Assembly: GCF_024199795.1 (NCBI RefSeq)
Contig: NZ_JANADK010000001.1
Coordinates: forward strand, 8,494,001-8,558,000
Direction of reading: 5' to 3'
DNA: 64,000 nucleotides
Origin: Bradyrhizobium sp. CCGB01
GTDB lineage: Bacteria; Pseudomonadota; Alphaproteobacteria; Rhizobiales; Xanthobacteraceae
Made by a program: the position numbers and the translations under genes. The notes below the pieces were generated by a model. The model saw nothing but the letters and a program-made list of their open reading frames with translations. It was not told the DNA's origin and ran no database searches. Shown piece after piece: positions 25,259-32,903 of the stretch (position 1 is its first letter; each line of letters begins with the position of its first letter).

Positions 25259-25354
25259 GTAGGGTAGGCAAAGCGAAGCGTGCCCACCACTTCTATCGAG
25301 ATACAAAAGAGAAAGATGGTGGGCACGGCGCAAGCGCGCCTTTGCCCACCCTAC
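25259..25354. repeat. Palindromic intergenic repeat, family A copy 3
   Basis: It shares the arms of the copies at 14863 and 20532 (GTAGGGTAGGCAAAGCGAAG at the left, CCTTTGCCCACCCTAC at the right), with a central spacer of different sequence. It fills the convergent gap between the AhpD-like gene and the D-amino-acid transaminase gene. Confidence 0.85.
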
Positions 25355-25372
25355 GACAGTGGAATATGCGGC

Positions 25373-26233
25373 TCAGACCGCCGTCGCCTTGGCGAACTCC
25401 ACGTAGATCTCGCGCAGCCGCGTGGCCATCGGACCGGGCTTGCCGTCGCCGACCTTCTTGCCGTCGATCGCAACCACCGGCTGGACGAACAGCGACGCCG
25501 AGGTGGCAAAGGCTTCCTTGGCGGCGAGCGCTTCGGCCACCGTGAAAGAACGCTCCTCGACGCGGAGCTGGCGCTCCTCGGCGAGCGCCACCACGGCCTT
25601 GCGGGTGCAGCCCGGCAGGATCGCGTTGGAGTTCTTGCGGGTCACGATGACATCGTCCTTGGTCAGGATGAACGCCGAGGACGAGCCGCCTTCGGTGACG
25701 TATCCGTCTTCCAGCATCCAGGCTTCGCCGGCGCCGGCTTCGGCCGCGGCCTGCTTCGCCAGCACCTGCGCGAGCAGCGCCACGCTCTTGATGTCGCGCC
25801 GCTCCCAGCGGATGTCGGGCACGGTGATTACGTTGATGCCGGTCTTGGCCGAGCTGGCGTTGATGATGTCTTTCTCCGAGGTGAACATCACCAGGCTCGA
25901 CTTGACGTCGGCCTTGGGGAAGGCGAAGTCGCGGCCCTTGTCGGCGCCACGCGTGACCTGGAGATAGACGAGGCCGTTCTCGACCTTGTTGCGCGCAATG
26001 AGCTCCTTCTGGAGCTCGGTGATGCGCTCGACCGTCTCCGGCAGCTTCAGCTTGATCTCGCCGACCGATCGCTCCAGGCGCGTCAGATGCGAGGCGTTGT
26101 CGACCAGCTTGCCGTCCAGCACGGCCGAGACCTCGTAGATGCCGTCGGCGAACAGGAAGCCACGATCGAGGACCGAGATTTTGGCATCCGAGAGCGGGAC
26201 GAATGAGCCGTTGACGTAGGCGATCGGGTCCAA
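25373..26233 (-). CDS. dat: D-amino-acid transaminase
   Basis: This 286-residue class-IV PLP aminotransferase converts D-amino acids and 2-keto acids, for instance to supply D-glutamate or D-alanine. The N-terminus (PIAYVNGSFVPLSDAKISVLDRGF), GIYEV, the PLP-lysine segment RRDIKSVALLAQVLAKQ (Lys near residue 143) and EGGSSSAFILT match Bacillus Dat. I place the start at TTG 26233, which has CAGGAG seven bases upstream and gives the usual family length. An in-frame ATG 60 bp further upstream lacks a ribosome site. It lies downstream of a glutamate/aspartate-type ABC transporter on the same strand. Confidence 0.88.
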   Translation of the reverse strand: MDPIAYVNGSFVPLSDAKISVLDRGFLFADGIYEVSAVLDGKLVDNASHLTRLERSVGEIKLKLPETVERITELQKELIARNKVENGLVYLQVTRGADKGRDFAFPKADVKSSLVMFTSEKDIINASSAKTGINVITVPDIRWERRDIKSVALLAQVLAKQAAAEAGAGEAWMLEDGYVTEGGSSSAFILTKDDVIVTRKNSNAILPGCTRKAVVALAEERQLRVEERSFTVAEALAAKEAFATSASLFVQPVVAIDGKKVGDGKPGPMATRLREIYVEFAKATAV

Positions 26234-26282
26234 GGCGGGTCTCCTGACGGGAAAATGGGGATTTAGGGCGTTATAGCCGATT

Positions 26283-26302
26283 GAGGGGAGCAATCACCCC
26301 TC
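26283..26302 (-). terminator. Small GC hairpin, possible terminator
   Basis: GAGGGG and CCCCTC arms enclose an 8-base loop just upstream of the transaminase gene and downstream of the ABC ATPase gene on the minus strand. No run of U follows on either strand, so efficiency is doubtful. Confidence 0.3.
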
Positions 26303-26307
26303 TATTC

Positions 26308-26389
26308 GTCATTCCGGGGCATTCGCGCAGCGAATGAACCCGGAATCTCGAGATTCCGGGTCTGGTCCTTCGGACCATCCCGGAATGAC
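26308..26389. repeat. Palindromic intergenic repeat, family B
   Basis: Outer arms GTCATTCCGGGG and CCCGGAATGAC enclose inner self-complementary segments (CCGGAATCTCGAGATTCCGG and GGTCCTTCGGACC). The whole folds into a multi-hairpin structure. It lies between two minus-strand genes, the glt ATPase and dat. Elements with this layout are common in bradyrhizobial intergenic DNA. Confidence 0.75.
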
Positions 26390-26397
26390 GGCGGTGG

Positions 26398-27129
26398 TCA
26401 GTGCGACAGAATCTTCGACAGGAACTTCTGCGCGCGGTCGCTGCGCGGCTTGCCGAAGAAGTCGTCCTTCGGGGCGTCCTCGACGATCTCGCCGCGGTCC
26501 ATGAAGATGACGCGATTGGCGACCTTGCGGGCAAAGCCCATCTCGTGGGTGACCACCATCATGGTCATGCCCTCATGGGCGAGGTCGACCATGACGTCGA
26601 GCACCTCGCTCACCATTTCGGGATCGAGCGCCGAGGTCGGCTCGTCGAACAGCATGACGATGGGGTCCATGGCGAGCGCGCGCGCGATCGCGACGCGCTG
26701 CTGCTGGCCACCGGACAGCTGCGCCGGAAACTTTTGCGCCTGCTCCTTCAGGCCGACGCGCTCCAGCAGCTGCATGGCCTTCGTCGTCGCCTTGTCGTGC
26801 GACCGGCCCAGCACCTTCTGCTGGGCGAGGCAGAGATTGTCGATGATCTTCAGATGCGGAAACAGCTCGAAGTGCTGGAACACCATGCCGACGCGCGAGC
26901 GCAACTTCGGCAGATTGGTCTTGGGATCGTTGACCTTGGTGCCGTCGACCGAGATGTCGCCGCTCTGGAACGGCTCCAGCGCATTGACGCATTTGATCAG
27001 CGTCGACTTGCCCGAGCCCGACGGGCCGCAGACCACGACGACCTCGCCCTTGGTGACGCTGGTGGTGCAGTCGGTCAGCACCTGGAAGGTCGGGCTGTAC
27101 CATTTGTTGACGTGGCTGATTTCGATCAT
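26398..27129 (-). CDS. gltL: Glutamate/aspartate-type ABC transporter ATPase
   Basis: This 243-residue ATPase energises import of a polar amino acid. Walker [14 protein letters not shown] is at about residues 35-47, the Q-loop lies in [11 protein letters not shown], the signature [15 protein letters not shown] is at ~138-152, Walker B is [14 protein letters not shown] and the switch His lies in VVTHEMGFA. The sequence is of the GltL/GlnQ/AapP class. It is the last of four transporter genes in the order binding protein, permease, permease, ATPase. That order and the binding-protein similarity favour glutamate/aspartate. Confidence 0.93.
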   Translation of the reverse strand: MIEISHVNKWYSPTFQVLTDCTTSVTKGEVVVVCGPSGSGKSTLIKCVNALEPFQSGDISVDGTKVNDPKTNLPKLRSRVGMVFQHFELFPHLKIIDNLCLAQQKVLGRSHDKATTKAMQLLERVGLKEQAQKFPAQLSGGQQQRVAIARALAMDPIVMLFDEPTSALDPEMVSEVLDVMVDLAHEGMTMMVVTHEMGFARKVANRVIFMDRGEIVEDAPKDDFFGKPRSDRAQKFLSKILSH

Positions 27130-27141
27130 GACCGATACGCT

Positions 27142-27834
27142 CTATCGAATGATGGCGATGCGCGCCTGCAGGCGGCGAACGCCGAAGGACGCGATACAGG
27201 AAATTGTGAAGTAGACCACGGCGGCGAACAGATACATTTCGACCAGCCGCCCGTCGCGCTGCGCGACCTTGCTGGCCGCGCCGAGGAAGTCGGTGATCGA
27301 CAGCACGTAGACCAGCGAGGTGTCCTGGAACAGCACGATGGTCTGCGTGATCAGGACCGGCAGCATGTTGCGGAATGCCTGCGGCAGCACGACGTAGCGC
27401 ATCGTCTGCGCATAGTTGAGCCCGAGTGCGCTGGCCGCAGCCGGCTGTCCGCGCGAGATCGACTGAATGCCGGCACGCATGATCTCGGAGAAGTACGCGG
27501 CCTCAAACATGATGAAAGTGATGAGCGAGGATGCGAAGGCGCCGACGCTGATCGGGCGCGAGGCGCCGGTCAGCCACTGCCCGATATAGGGCACCAGGAA
27601 GTAGAACCAGAAGATGACCAGCACCAGCGGCAGCGAGCGCATGAAGTCGACATAGAGGCCGGCGATGCGGCCCAGGATCTTGAATCCCGAGAGCCGCATC
27701 AGCGCGAGCGCCGTGCCGAAGACCAGGCCGCCGAGCGCCGCGAGCGCCGTCAGCGTCAGGGTAAACGTCATGCCCTCGTAGAACAGATAGGGCAGTGAGC
27801 GGCGGATGACGTCGAAATCGAAATTGCCGAGCAT
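27142..27834 (-). CDS. gltK: Amino-acid ABC transporter permease (GltK-type)
   Basis: This 230-residue integral membrane protein has about five predicted helices. It carries the HisM/GltK-type EAA loop in EIMRAGIQSISRGQPAAASALG at about residues 115-137, which contacts the ATPase. The downstream LPQAFRNMLPVLITQ is also typical. It lies 12 bp before the ATPase gene and 3 bp after the first permease gene. It pairs with that permease to form the membrane channel. Confidence 0.91.
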   Translation of the reverse strand: MLGNFDFDVIRRSLPYLFYEGMTFTLTLTALAALGGLVFGTALALMRLSGFKILGRIAGLYVDFMRSLPLVLVIFWFYFLVPYIGQWLTGASRPISVGAFASSLITFIMFEAAYFSEIMRAGIQSISRGQPAAASALGLNYAQTMRYVVLPQAFRNMLPVLITQTIVLFQDTSLVYVLSITDFLGAASKVAQRDGRLVEMYLFAAVVYFTISCIASFGVRRLQARIAIIR

Positions 27835-27837
27835 CGC

Positions 27838-28569
27838 TTATTTCCCCGTGATGTAGCCGGGGATCGCGACCCAGCGCTCGAGGAAGCGCATCGCGGTCAC
27901 GACGACGGCGTTGACGAGGAGGTAGAGGATGGTGGCGGCGGTGAAGGCCTCGAACACCTGGAACGAGAATTCCTGCATTGAGCGCGCCTGTCCGGTCAGT
28001 TCGAGCAGGCCGATGGTGATGGCGACCGCCGTATTCTTGATGGTGTTGAGGAACTCGGAGGTCAGCGGCGGCAGGATGATGCGGAACGCCATCGGCAGCA
28101 ACACGTAGCGATAGCCCTGCACGGTGGTCAGGCCCAGCGCGGTCGCCGCCATCTTCTGCCCGCGCGGCAGCGAGCTGATGCCGGCCTGCAACTGGACGGC
28201 GACGCGCGCCGACATGAACAGGCCGACGCCGATCGCTGCCGTCCAGAACGGCGCGTTCGGCAATTGCTTCAGCCACAGCCCGGCGGCCTTCGGCAGGATT
28301 TCCGGCAGCACGAAGAACCACAGGAAGAGCTGCACCAGCAGCGGCATGTTGCGGAAGAATTCGACGTAAGCGAAGCCGAACCAGTAGGCGCCCTTCGACG
28401 GCAGCGTGCGCATCACGCCGACGATCGAGCCGGTGATCAGCGCGATGATCCAGGCCAGCCCGGCAGTCTTGAGGGTCAGCGCCAGGCCCGACAGGAGCAT
28501 GTCGAGGTAGGTACCGGTCCCCATCGGGTTCGGCTGGAAAAAGATTCCCCAGTTCCAGTTGTAGTTCAC
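27838..28569 (-). CDS. gltJ: Amino-acid ABC transporter permease (GltJ-type)
   Basis: This 243-residue membrane protein of the HisQ/GltJ type begins NYNWNWGIFFQPNPMG and has FVEFFRN-like and EAA-loop segments (VAVQLQAGISSLPRGQKMAA at about residues 134-153). I choose GTG 28569 because GGGGGA lies just upstream and the family N-terminus begins here; an ATG 69 bp earlier would add an unlikely basic extension that overlaps the intergenic hairpin. It is separated from the binding-protein gene by that hairpin and lies 3 bp before the second permease. Confidence 0.9.
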   Translation of the reverse strand: MNYNWNWGIFFQPNPMGTGTYLDMLLSGLALTLKTAGLAWIIALITGSIVGVMRTLPSKGAYWFGFAYVEFFRNMPLLVQLFLWFFVLPEILPKAAGLWLKQLPNAPFWTAAIGVGLFMSARVAVQLQAGISSLPRGQKMAATALGLTTVQGYRYVLLPMAFRIILPPLTSEFLNTIKNTAVAITIGLLELTGQARSMQEFSFQVFEAFTAATILYLLVNAVVVTAMRFLERWVAIPGYITGK

Positions 28570-28615
28570 GTGTCCCCCGCGCGAACGCGCCCATGATGTC
28601 AGGGCGCCTATGCAA

Positions 28616-28652
28616 ATGTCCGGCCACCCTGCTGTCAAGAGTGGCCGGACAT
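28616..28652 (-). terminator. 12-bp GC-rich hairpin inside the glt operon
   Basis: ATGTCCGGCCAC and GTGGCCGGACAT are perfect 12-bp arms with a 13-nt loop. On the minus strand it forms 28 nt after the stop of the binding-protein gene and before the first permease gene. There is no U-tract. The location is that of stabilising or attenuating hairpins that give more binding protein than permease in ABC operons. Confidence 0.7.
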
Positions 28653-28680
28653 GATCCCGATCGAAAGATCGAGGTCTATC

Positions 28681-29592
28681 TTACTTGTAGTCGTCCGGGT
28701 TCGGCGAGTCGCTCGGCTTGGCGAACTCGTTCTTCAGCTCGGCCGAGATCGGGGTGTTGAGGTTCAGACCCTTCGGCGGGATCTTGGCGGTGAACCACTT
28801 TTCATAGATCTTCTGGCCTTCGCCCGAGGTGTAGACCGCGGCAGTTGCAGCATCGACCACCTTCTTGAAGGCGGCGTCGTCCTTGCGCAGCATGATGCCG
28901 TAAGGCTCAGGCTTGGAGAACGCGTCCTTGGAGATGACGTAGTCATCCGGCGACTTCGAGCCGGCAACGAGGCTCGCGAGCAGGATGTCGTCCATGACGA
29001 ACGCGACCGCGCGGTCGGTCTCGACCATCAGGAAGGCCTCGGCGTGGTCCTTGGCCGGGATGATGTTGGCGCCGAGGCCCTTCGCGACGTTGGCTTCGGT
29101 GAGCTGCTTGATGTTGGTGGTGCCGGCGGTCGAGACCACCGTCTTGCCCTTGAGGTCTTCGATCGACTTGAGGCCGCTCGACTTCTTGAAGACGTAGCGG
29201 CTGGCGGTCAGGAAGTGGGTGTTGGTGAAGGCGACCTGCTTCTGGCGCTCGGCGTTGTTGGTGGTCGAGCCGCATTCGAGGTCGATCGTGCCGTTGGCCA
29301 TCAGCGGAATGCGGGTCGCCGACGTCACCGGATTGAGCTTGACCTCGAGCTTGTCGAGCTTGAGTTCCTTCTTCACGGCGTCGACGATCTTGTAGCAGAT
29401 GTCCATCGCGAACCCGACGGGCTTCTGGTTGTCGTCGAGATAGGAGAACGGGATCGAGGAGTCGCGGAAGCCCAGCGTGATGGCGCCGGTGTCCTTGATG
29501 TTCTTCAGCGTACCGGTCAGCTCCTGGGCCCCAGCCTGGCTGACGGCGAAGGTCGCGGCGAGCGCGAGGCCGATGCTACGGAAGTGTTTCAC
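28681..29592 (-). CDS. gltI: Glutamate/aspartate-binding periplasmic protein
   Basis: This 303-residue solute-binding protein has a signal peptide (VKHFRSIGLALAATFAVSQA, cleavage after AGA). The mature part closely follows E. coli GltI: SSIPFSYLDDNQKPVGFAMD, RIPLMANGTIDLECGSTTNN at about 100-120, AKDHAEAF and VMDDILLAS. Glutamate or aspartate is therefore the likely ligand. The start is GTG 29592, with AAAGGGGA seven bases upstream; an ATG further upstream lacks this site. It is the first gene of the transporter operon and is followed by a strong hairpin. Confidence 0.93.
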   Translation of the reverse strand: MKHFRSIGLALAATFAVSQAGAQELTGTLKNIKDTGAITLGFRDSSIPFSYLDDNQKPVGFAMDICYKIVDAVKKELKLDKLEVKLNPVTSATRIPLMANGTIDLECGSTTNNAERQKQVAFTNTHFLTASRYVFKKSSGLKSIEDLKGKTVVSTAGTTNIKQLTEANVAKGLGANIIPAKDHAEAFLMVETDRAVAFVMDDILLASLVAGSKSPDDYVISKDAFSKPEPYGIMLRKDDAAFKKVVDAATAAVYTSGEGQKIYEKWFTAKIPPKGLNLNTPISAELKNEFAKPSDSPNPDDYK

Positions 29593-29690
29593 TTTTAGTC
29601 CCCTTTCAGGATGATGCCGGCGGGATGCAAGCACAAATCGGGCTGGAATAGAATGTGACTTTTGGCTGGATCGCGGCCCAGGTTAACGGC

Positions 29691-31088
29691 TCAGGTTGCC
29701 GGTCTTGCCAGCGGATTTGGCAATTCCCCGAGATCCCAGAACAGCCCGGCCATGACCGTCAAGGCCTCTTCGGTCAATGGCAGCAGGATGTGCTCATTGG
29801 GCGCATGCTGGGAGCAGCCGGGATAGGAGTGCGGGACCCAGATCGTCGGCAGGCCCAGAATCTCGGAAAACACGTCATTAGGCAGCGAGCCGCCGAAATT
29901 CGGCAGCACCGCCGGCGTCTTGCCGGTGGTGTTTTTGACCGAATCCGCGGCCCATTTGATCCAGGGGCTGTCGAAATCGGTGCGCGAGGCGGCAAAGCTC
30001 TGGGCCGCCCGCACCTCGACCATCGGAAAGCCCTTCTGGGCCAGATGCGTGCCGATAGCCTCGATCAGGCCATCGATCCGGGTGCCGACCACGAAACGCA
30101 GTTGCAGCACGGCATTGGCGTGGCCGGGAATGGCATTGGCCGGCTTGTCGATATTGCCGGACGACATCGCTAGCACCTCGAGCGTGTTCCAGGCATAGAG
30201 CCGCTCGGCGGCCGACAGCCCTTCCTCGCCCCAGTTCTCCGCGAGCGCCGGCTCGTCCTCGGTCGGCACCACCTGCACGTCGGCAAGATAGCTGCGGATC
30301 TGGTTGGTGAGGCGTGGCGGCTTCAGCGCGTCGAGCTGAAGGCGGCCGTGGCCGTCGACCAGCGTGGAAATCGCGTTGACCAGGATGGTCGCGGGGTTGG
30401 CGAGCACGCCGCCCCAATTGCCCGAATGGTGACCGCCATCGCGCAGGTTCACATCCAGATGAATGCGGATGCCGCCGCGGCAGCCGAGAAAGAGCGTCGG
30501 CCGGTCGGCGGACAGGCGCGGCCCGTCGGAGGCCATGAACAGATCGGCCTTGAGCGCGTCGCGATTGAGATCGCAGACCTTGCCGAGATCGGGCGAGCCG
30601 ATCTCCTCGCCCATCTCGACGATGAATTTGGCATTGAAGCCGAGCTTGCCGCCACGGGCCTCGCGCACCGCGCGGAGTGCCGCCATGTTGATGCTGTGCT
30701 GGCCCTTGTTGTCGGCGGTGCCACGGCCATAGAGCCGCGTGCCCGCAACCGTCGTGCGCCAGGGATCGCGGCCGTCGCGCCACTCGCCCTCCATGCCGTC
30801 GACGACGTCGCCATGGCCGTAGATCAGGACGGTCGGCGCTGACGCGCTCTCGTGATGCTCGGCGAACAGGAACGGCGCCTTGCCGCTCGGGGATTCGACG
30901 ATGCGGCTGGTAAAGTCGAGCGCCGCAAAGGCCGGCTGCATCTCCTGTTCCAGATAGGAACGCAGCTCGGCGCCGCGTGCCGGATTCTGGCTTTCGGTCC
31001 GATAGGCGACGCGGCGGTCGAGCTCGGTGAGGAACGCGCCGGATTTGAAATCGTCACGGGCGCGGGCGATGGCGTCGGCTCTGGTCAT
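29691..31088 (-). CDS. M20 family metallopeptidase (dipeptidase-like)
   Basis: This 465-residue zinc amino- or dipeptidase is of the M20 family (ArgE/DapE/CPG2 relatives). Metal and catalytic motifs are LIYGHGDVVDG (His and Asp, near residue 92-102), GRGTADNKGQ (bridging Asp, ~130) and MGEEIGS (catalytic Glu-Glu, ~172). GHHSGNWGG (~236) lies in the lid/dimerisation region, and SYPGCSQHAPNEH (~435) supplies the last ligand. No signal peptide. It lies upstream of the glt operon on the same strand with about a 100-bp gap and may be a separate unit. Peptide degradation would fit the amino-acid transporter beside it. Confidence 0.9.
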   Translation of the reverse strand: MTRADAIARARDDFKSGAFLTELDRRVAYRTESQNPARGAELRSYLEQEMQPAFAALDFTSRIVESPSGKAPFLFAEHHESASAPTVLIYGHGDVVDGMEGEWRDGRDPWRTTVAGTRLYGRGTADNKGQHSINMAALRAVREARGGKLGFNAKFIVEMGEEIGSPDLGKVCDLNRDALKADLFMASDGPRLSADRPTLFLGCRGGIRIHLDVNLRDGGHHSGNWGGVLANPATILVNAISTLVDGHGRLQLDALKPPRLTNQIRSYLADVQVVPTEDEPALAENWGEEGLSAAERLYAWNTLEVLAMSSGNIDKPANAIPGHANAVLQLRFVVGTRIDGLIEAIGTHLAQKGFPMVEVRAAQSFAASRTDFDSPWIKWAADSVKNTTGKTPAVLPNFGGSLPNDVFSEILGLPTIWVPHSYPGCSQHAPNEHILLPLTEEALTVMAGLFWDLGELPNPLARPAT

Positions 31089-31372
31089 GGCTGGTTTTTC
31101 GAGGCTTTGAGACGAAGGACCCTACCCGAGACAGGTAGCCCTTCGAAAGTGGCAGGGACTTGGATAGTTCTTCGAGTTCTCTTGGGATTTCGTTCTTGCT
31201 CTCTTGAGATTGGCTTGCCAAGAGCGGGAGCACCGCTGATTTTGGCCTTGCCAAACACAAGCCTTTCTATTCTTGGCCCTTGCAAAGGGCCAATTATATG
31301 CAAGAACTTCGCCAAGTTGGGGCGCACGTCTATCATTCGAAGAGCGCTCGGTACAGGGCGCCGGGGACCAGC

Positions 31373-32752
31373 ATGGCCAAGCAGATCAGGCTCAACGCCT
31401 TCGCGATGAATTGCGTCGCGCATCAATCACCGGGGCTGTGGACCCACCCACGCGACCGCACCGCCGAATATAATCGCCTGCCCTACTGGATCGATCTCGC
31501 CAGGACGCTGGAACGCGGCCGTTTCGACGGGCTGTTCCTGGCCGACGTGCTCGGGGTCTACGACGTCTATGGCAACAGCCCTGACGCTGCCTTGCGCAAT
31601 GCAGCGCAGACACCATCGAACGAACCGCTGCTGCTGCTCTCGGCGATGGCGGCGGTAACGCAGAATCTCGGTTTCGGCGTCACCAGCAATCTGTCCTTCG
31701 AGCCGCCCTACCCGTTCGCGCGGCGGATGTCGACACTCGACCATCTCACCGAGGGGCGGATCGGCTGGAACGTCGTCACCGGCTATCTCGACAGCGCCGC
31801 GCGCGGCGCCGGCAAGGACAAGCAGACCGGACACGACGACCGCTACGACATCGCCGACGAATATATGGAGGTCGTCTACAAGCTCTGGGAAGGCAGCTGG
31901 GAGGACGACGCGGTGCTGCGCGACCGCAAGCGCGGCATCTTCACCGATCCCACCAAGGTTCATCGCGTCAATCATGAGGGCGCGAATTACCGCATCAACA
32001 ACACCATCCATCTCAGCGAACCGTCACCGCAGCGCACGCCCGTGCTGTACCAGGCCGGCACCTCGCCGCGCGGGCGGCAGTTCGCGGCGAAGCACGCCGA
32101 ATGCGTGTTCATGTCGGGACCGTCGGCCAAGGTGATCGGCCCTCGCGTGTCAGCGATCCGCCAGGAAGCCGCAGCGCTCGGCCGCGATCCGGCGGAAATC
32201 CTGATGTTCTCGATGATGACCATCATCCTCGGACGGACCGAGGCCGAGGCGAACGAGAAATACGCCGACTATCGCCGCCATATCAGCCCCGAGGGTGCGC
32301 TGGCGCTGATGTCGGGCTGGACCGGTGTCGATTTCTCCGGCTACGACCTCGACCAGCAGGTGCGCCACGTCCAGAACGATGCCGGCCGCAGCGCGATGGA
32401 CAACGTCACCCGTGCCGATCCCGACCGCGTCTGGACCGTGCGCGACGTCATCGAGCATGTCGGCGTCGGCGGTGCGGGTCCTGTCGTCGTCGGCACGCCC
32501 GAGATGGTCGCGGACAAGATCGAGGCATGGTTCGAGGCAACCGATGTCGACGGCCTCAACGTCGCCTTCGCGATCTCGCCCGGCGATTTCGAGGATATCG
32601 CCGACATGCTGGTGCCGGAACTGACGCGGCGTGGCCGGTACAAGCCGGAATACGCCAAGGGCACGCTGCGGGAAAAACTGTTCGGCGACGGCCGCGCGAG
32701 GCTAGGAGCGCCGCATCCGGCGGCGGGTTATCGGGTGGGGAAGAAGGGTTAG
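31373..32752 (+). CDS. NtaA/SnaA/DszA-type flavin-dependent monooxygenase
   Basis: This 459-residue LLM-family flavin monooxygenase is a second member in the window, distinct from the one at 12688. Signatures are the N-terminal IRLNAFAMNCVAHQSPGLW, TEGRIGWNVVTGYLDSAARG at about residues 125-144 and PVLYQAGTSPRGRQFAAKHA at ~222. The C-terminal GTLREKLFGDGRARLGAPHP is also diagnostic. It needs FMNH2 from a separate reductase. The ATG at 31373 follows GGGGA; the frame is open further upstream. It stands alone on the plus strand and its gene converges with a TPP-enzyme gene across a long inverted repeat. Substrate unknown. Confidence 0.9.
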   Translation: MAKQIRLNAFAMNCVAHQSPGLWTHPRDRTAEYNRLPYWIDLARTLERGRFDGLFLADVLGVYDVYGNSPDAALRNAAQTPSNEPLLLLSAMAAVTQNLGFGVTSNLSFEPPYPFARRMSTLDHLTEGRIGWNVVTGYLDSAARGAGKDKQTGHDDRYDIADEYMEVVYKLWEGSWEDDAVLRDRKRGIFTDPTKVHRVNHEGANYRINNTIHLSEPSPQRTPVLYQAGTSPRGRQFAAKHAECVFMSGPSAKVIGPRVSAIRQEAAALGRDPAEILMFSMMTIILGRTEAEANEKYADYRRHISPEGALALMSGWTGVDFSGYDLDQQVRHVQNDAGRSAMDNVTRADPDRVWTVRDVIEHVGVGGAGPVVVGTPEMVADKIEAWFEATDVDGLNVAFAISPGDFEDIADMLVPELTRRGRYKPEYAKGTLREKLFGDGRARLGAPHPAAGYRVGKKG

Positions 32753-32762
32753 CAGCCACACC

Positions 32763-32903
32763 CTCCGCTGTCGTCCCCGCGAACCCGGGGACCCATAACC
32801 CCAGGGAAAAGTTTGGCGAAGACTGGTCGTTCGGGTTTGGCAGCTCCCACGATCGATGGATCACGCGGTATGGGTCCCCGCGTTCGCGGGGACGACAGCG
32901 GAG
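32763..32903. repeat. Long inverted repeat with 35-bp arms
   Basis: The arms 32763-32797 and 32869-32903 are reverse complements with a single mismatch and are separated by 71 bp. Each arm carries an internal CCCCGCG / CGGGG subrepeat. The element fills the convergent gap exactly, starting 10 bp after one stop codon and ending directly before the other gene's stop codon. It resembles a miniature inverted-repeat element that could serve as a two-way terminator. Confidence 0.85.
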
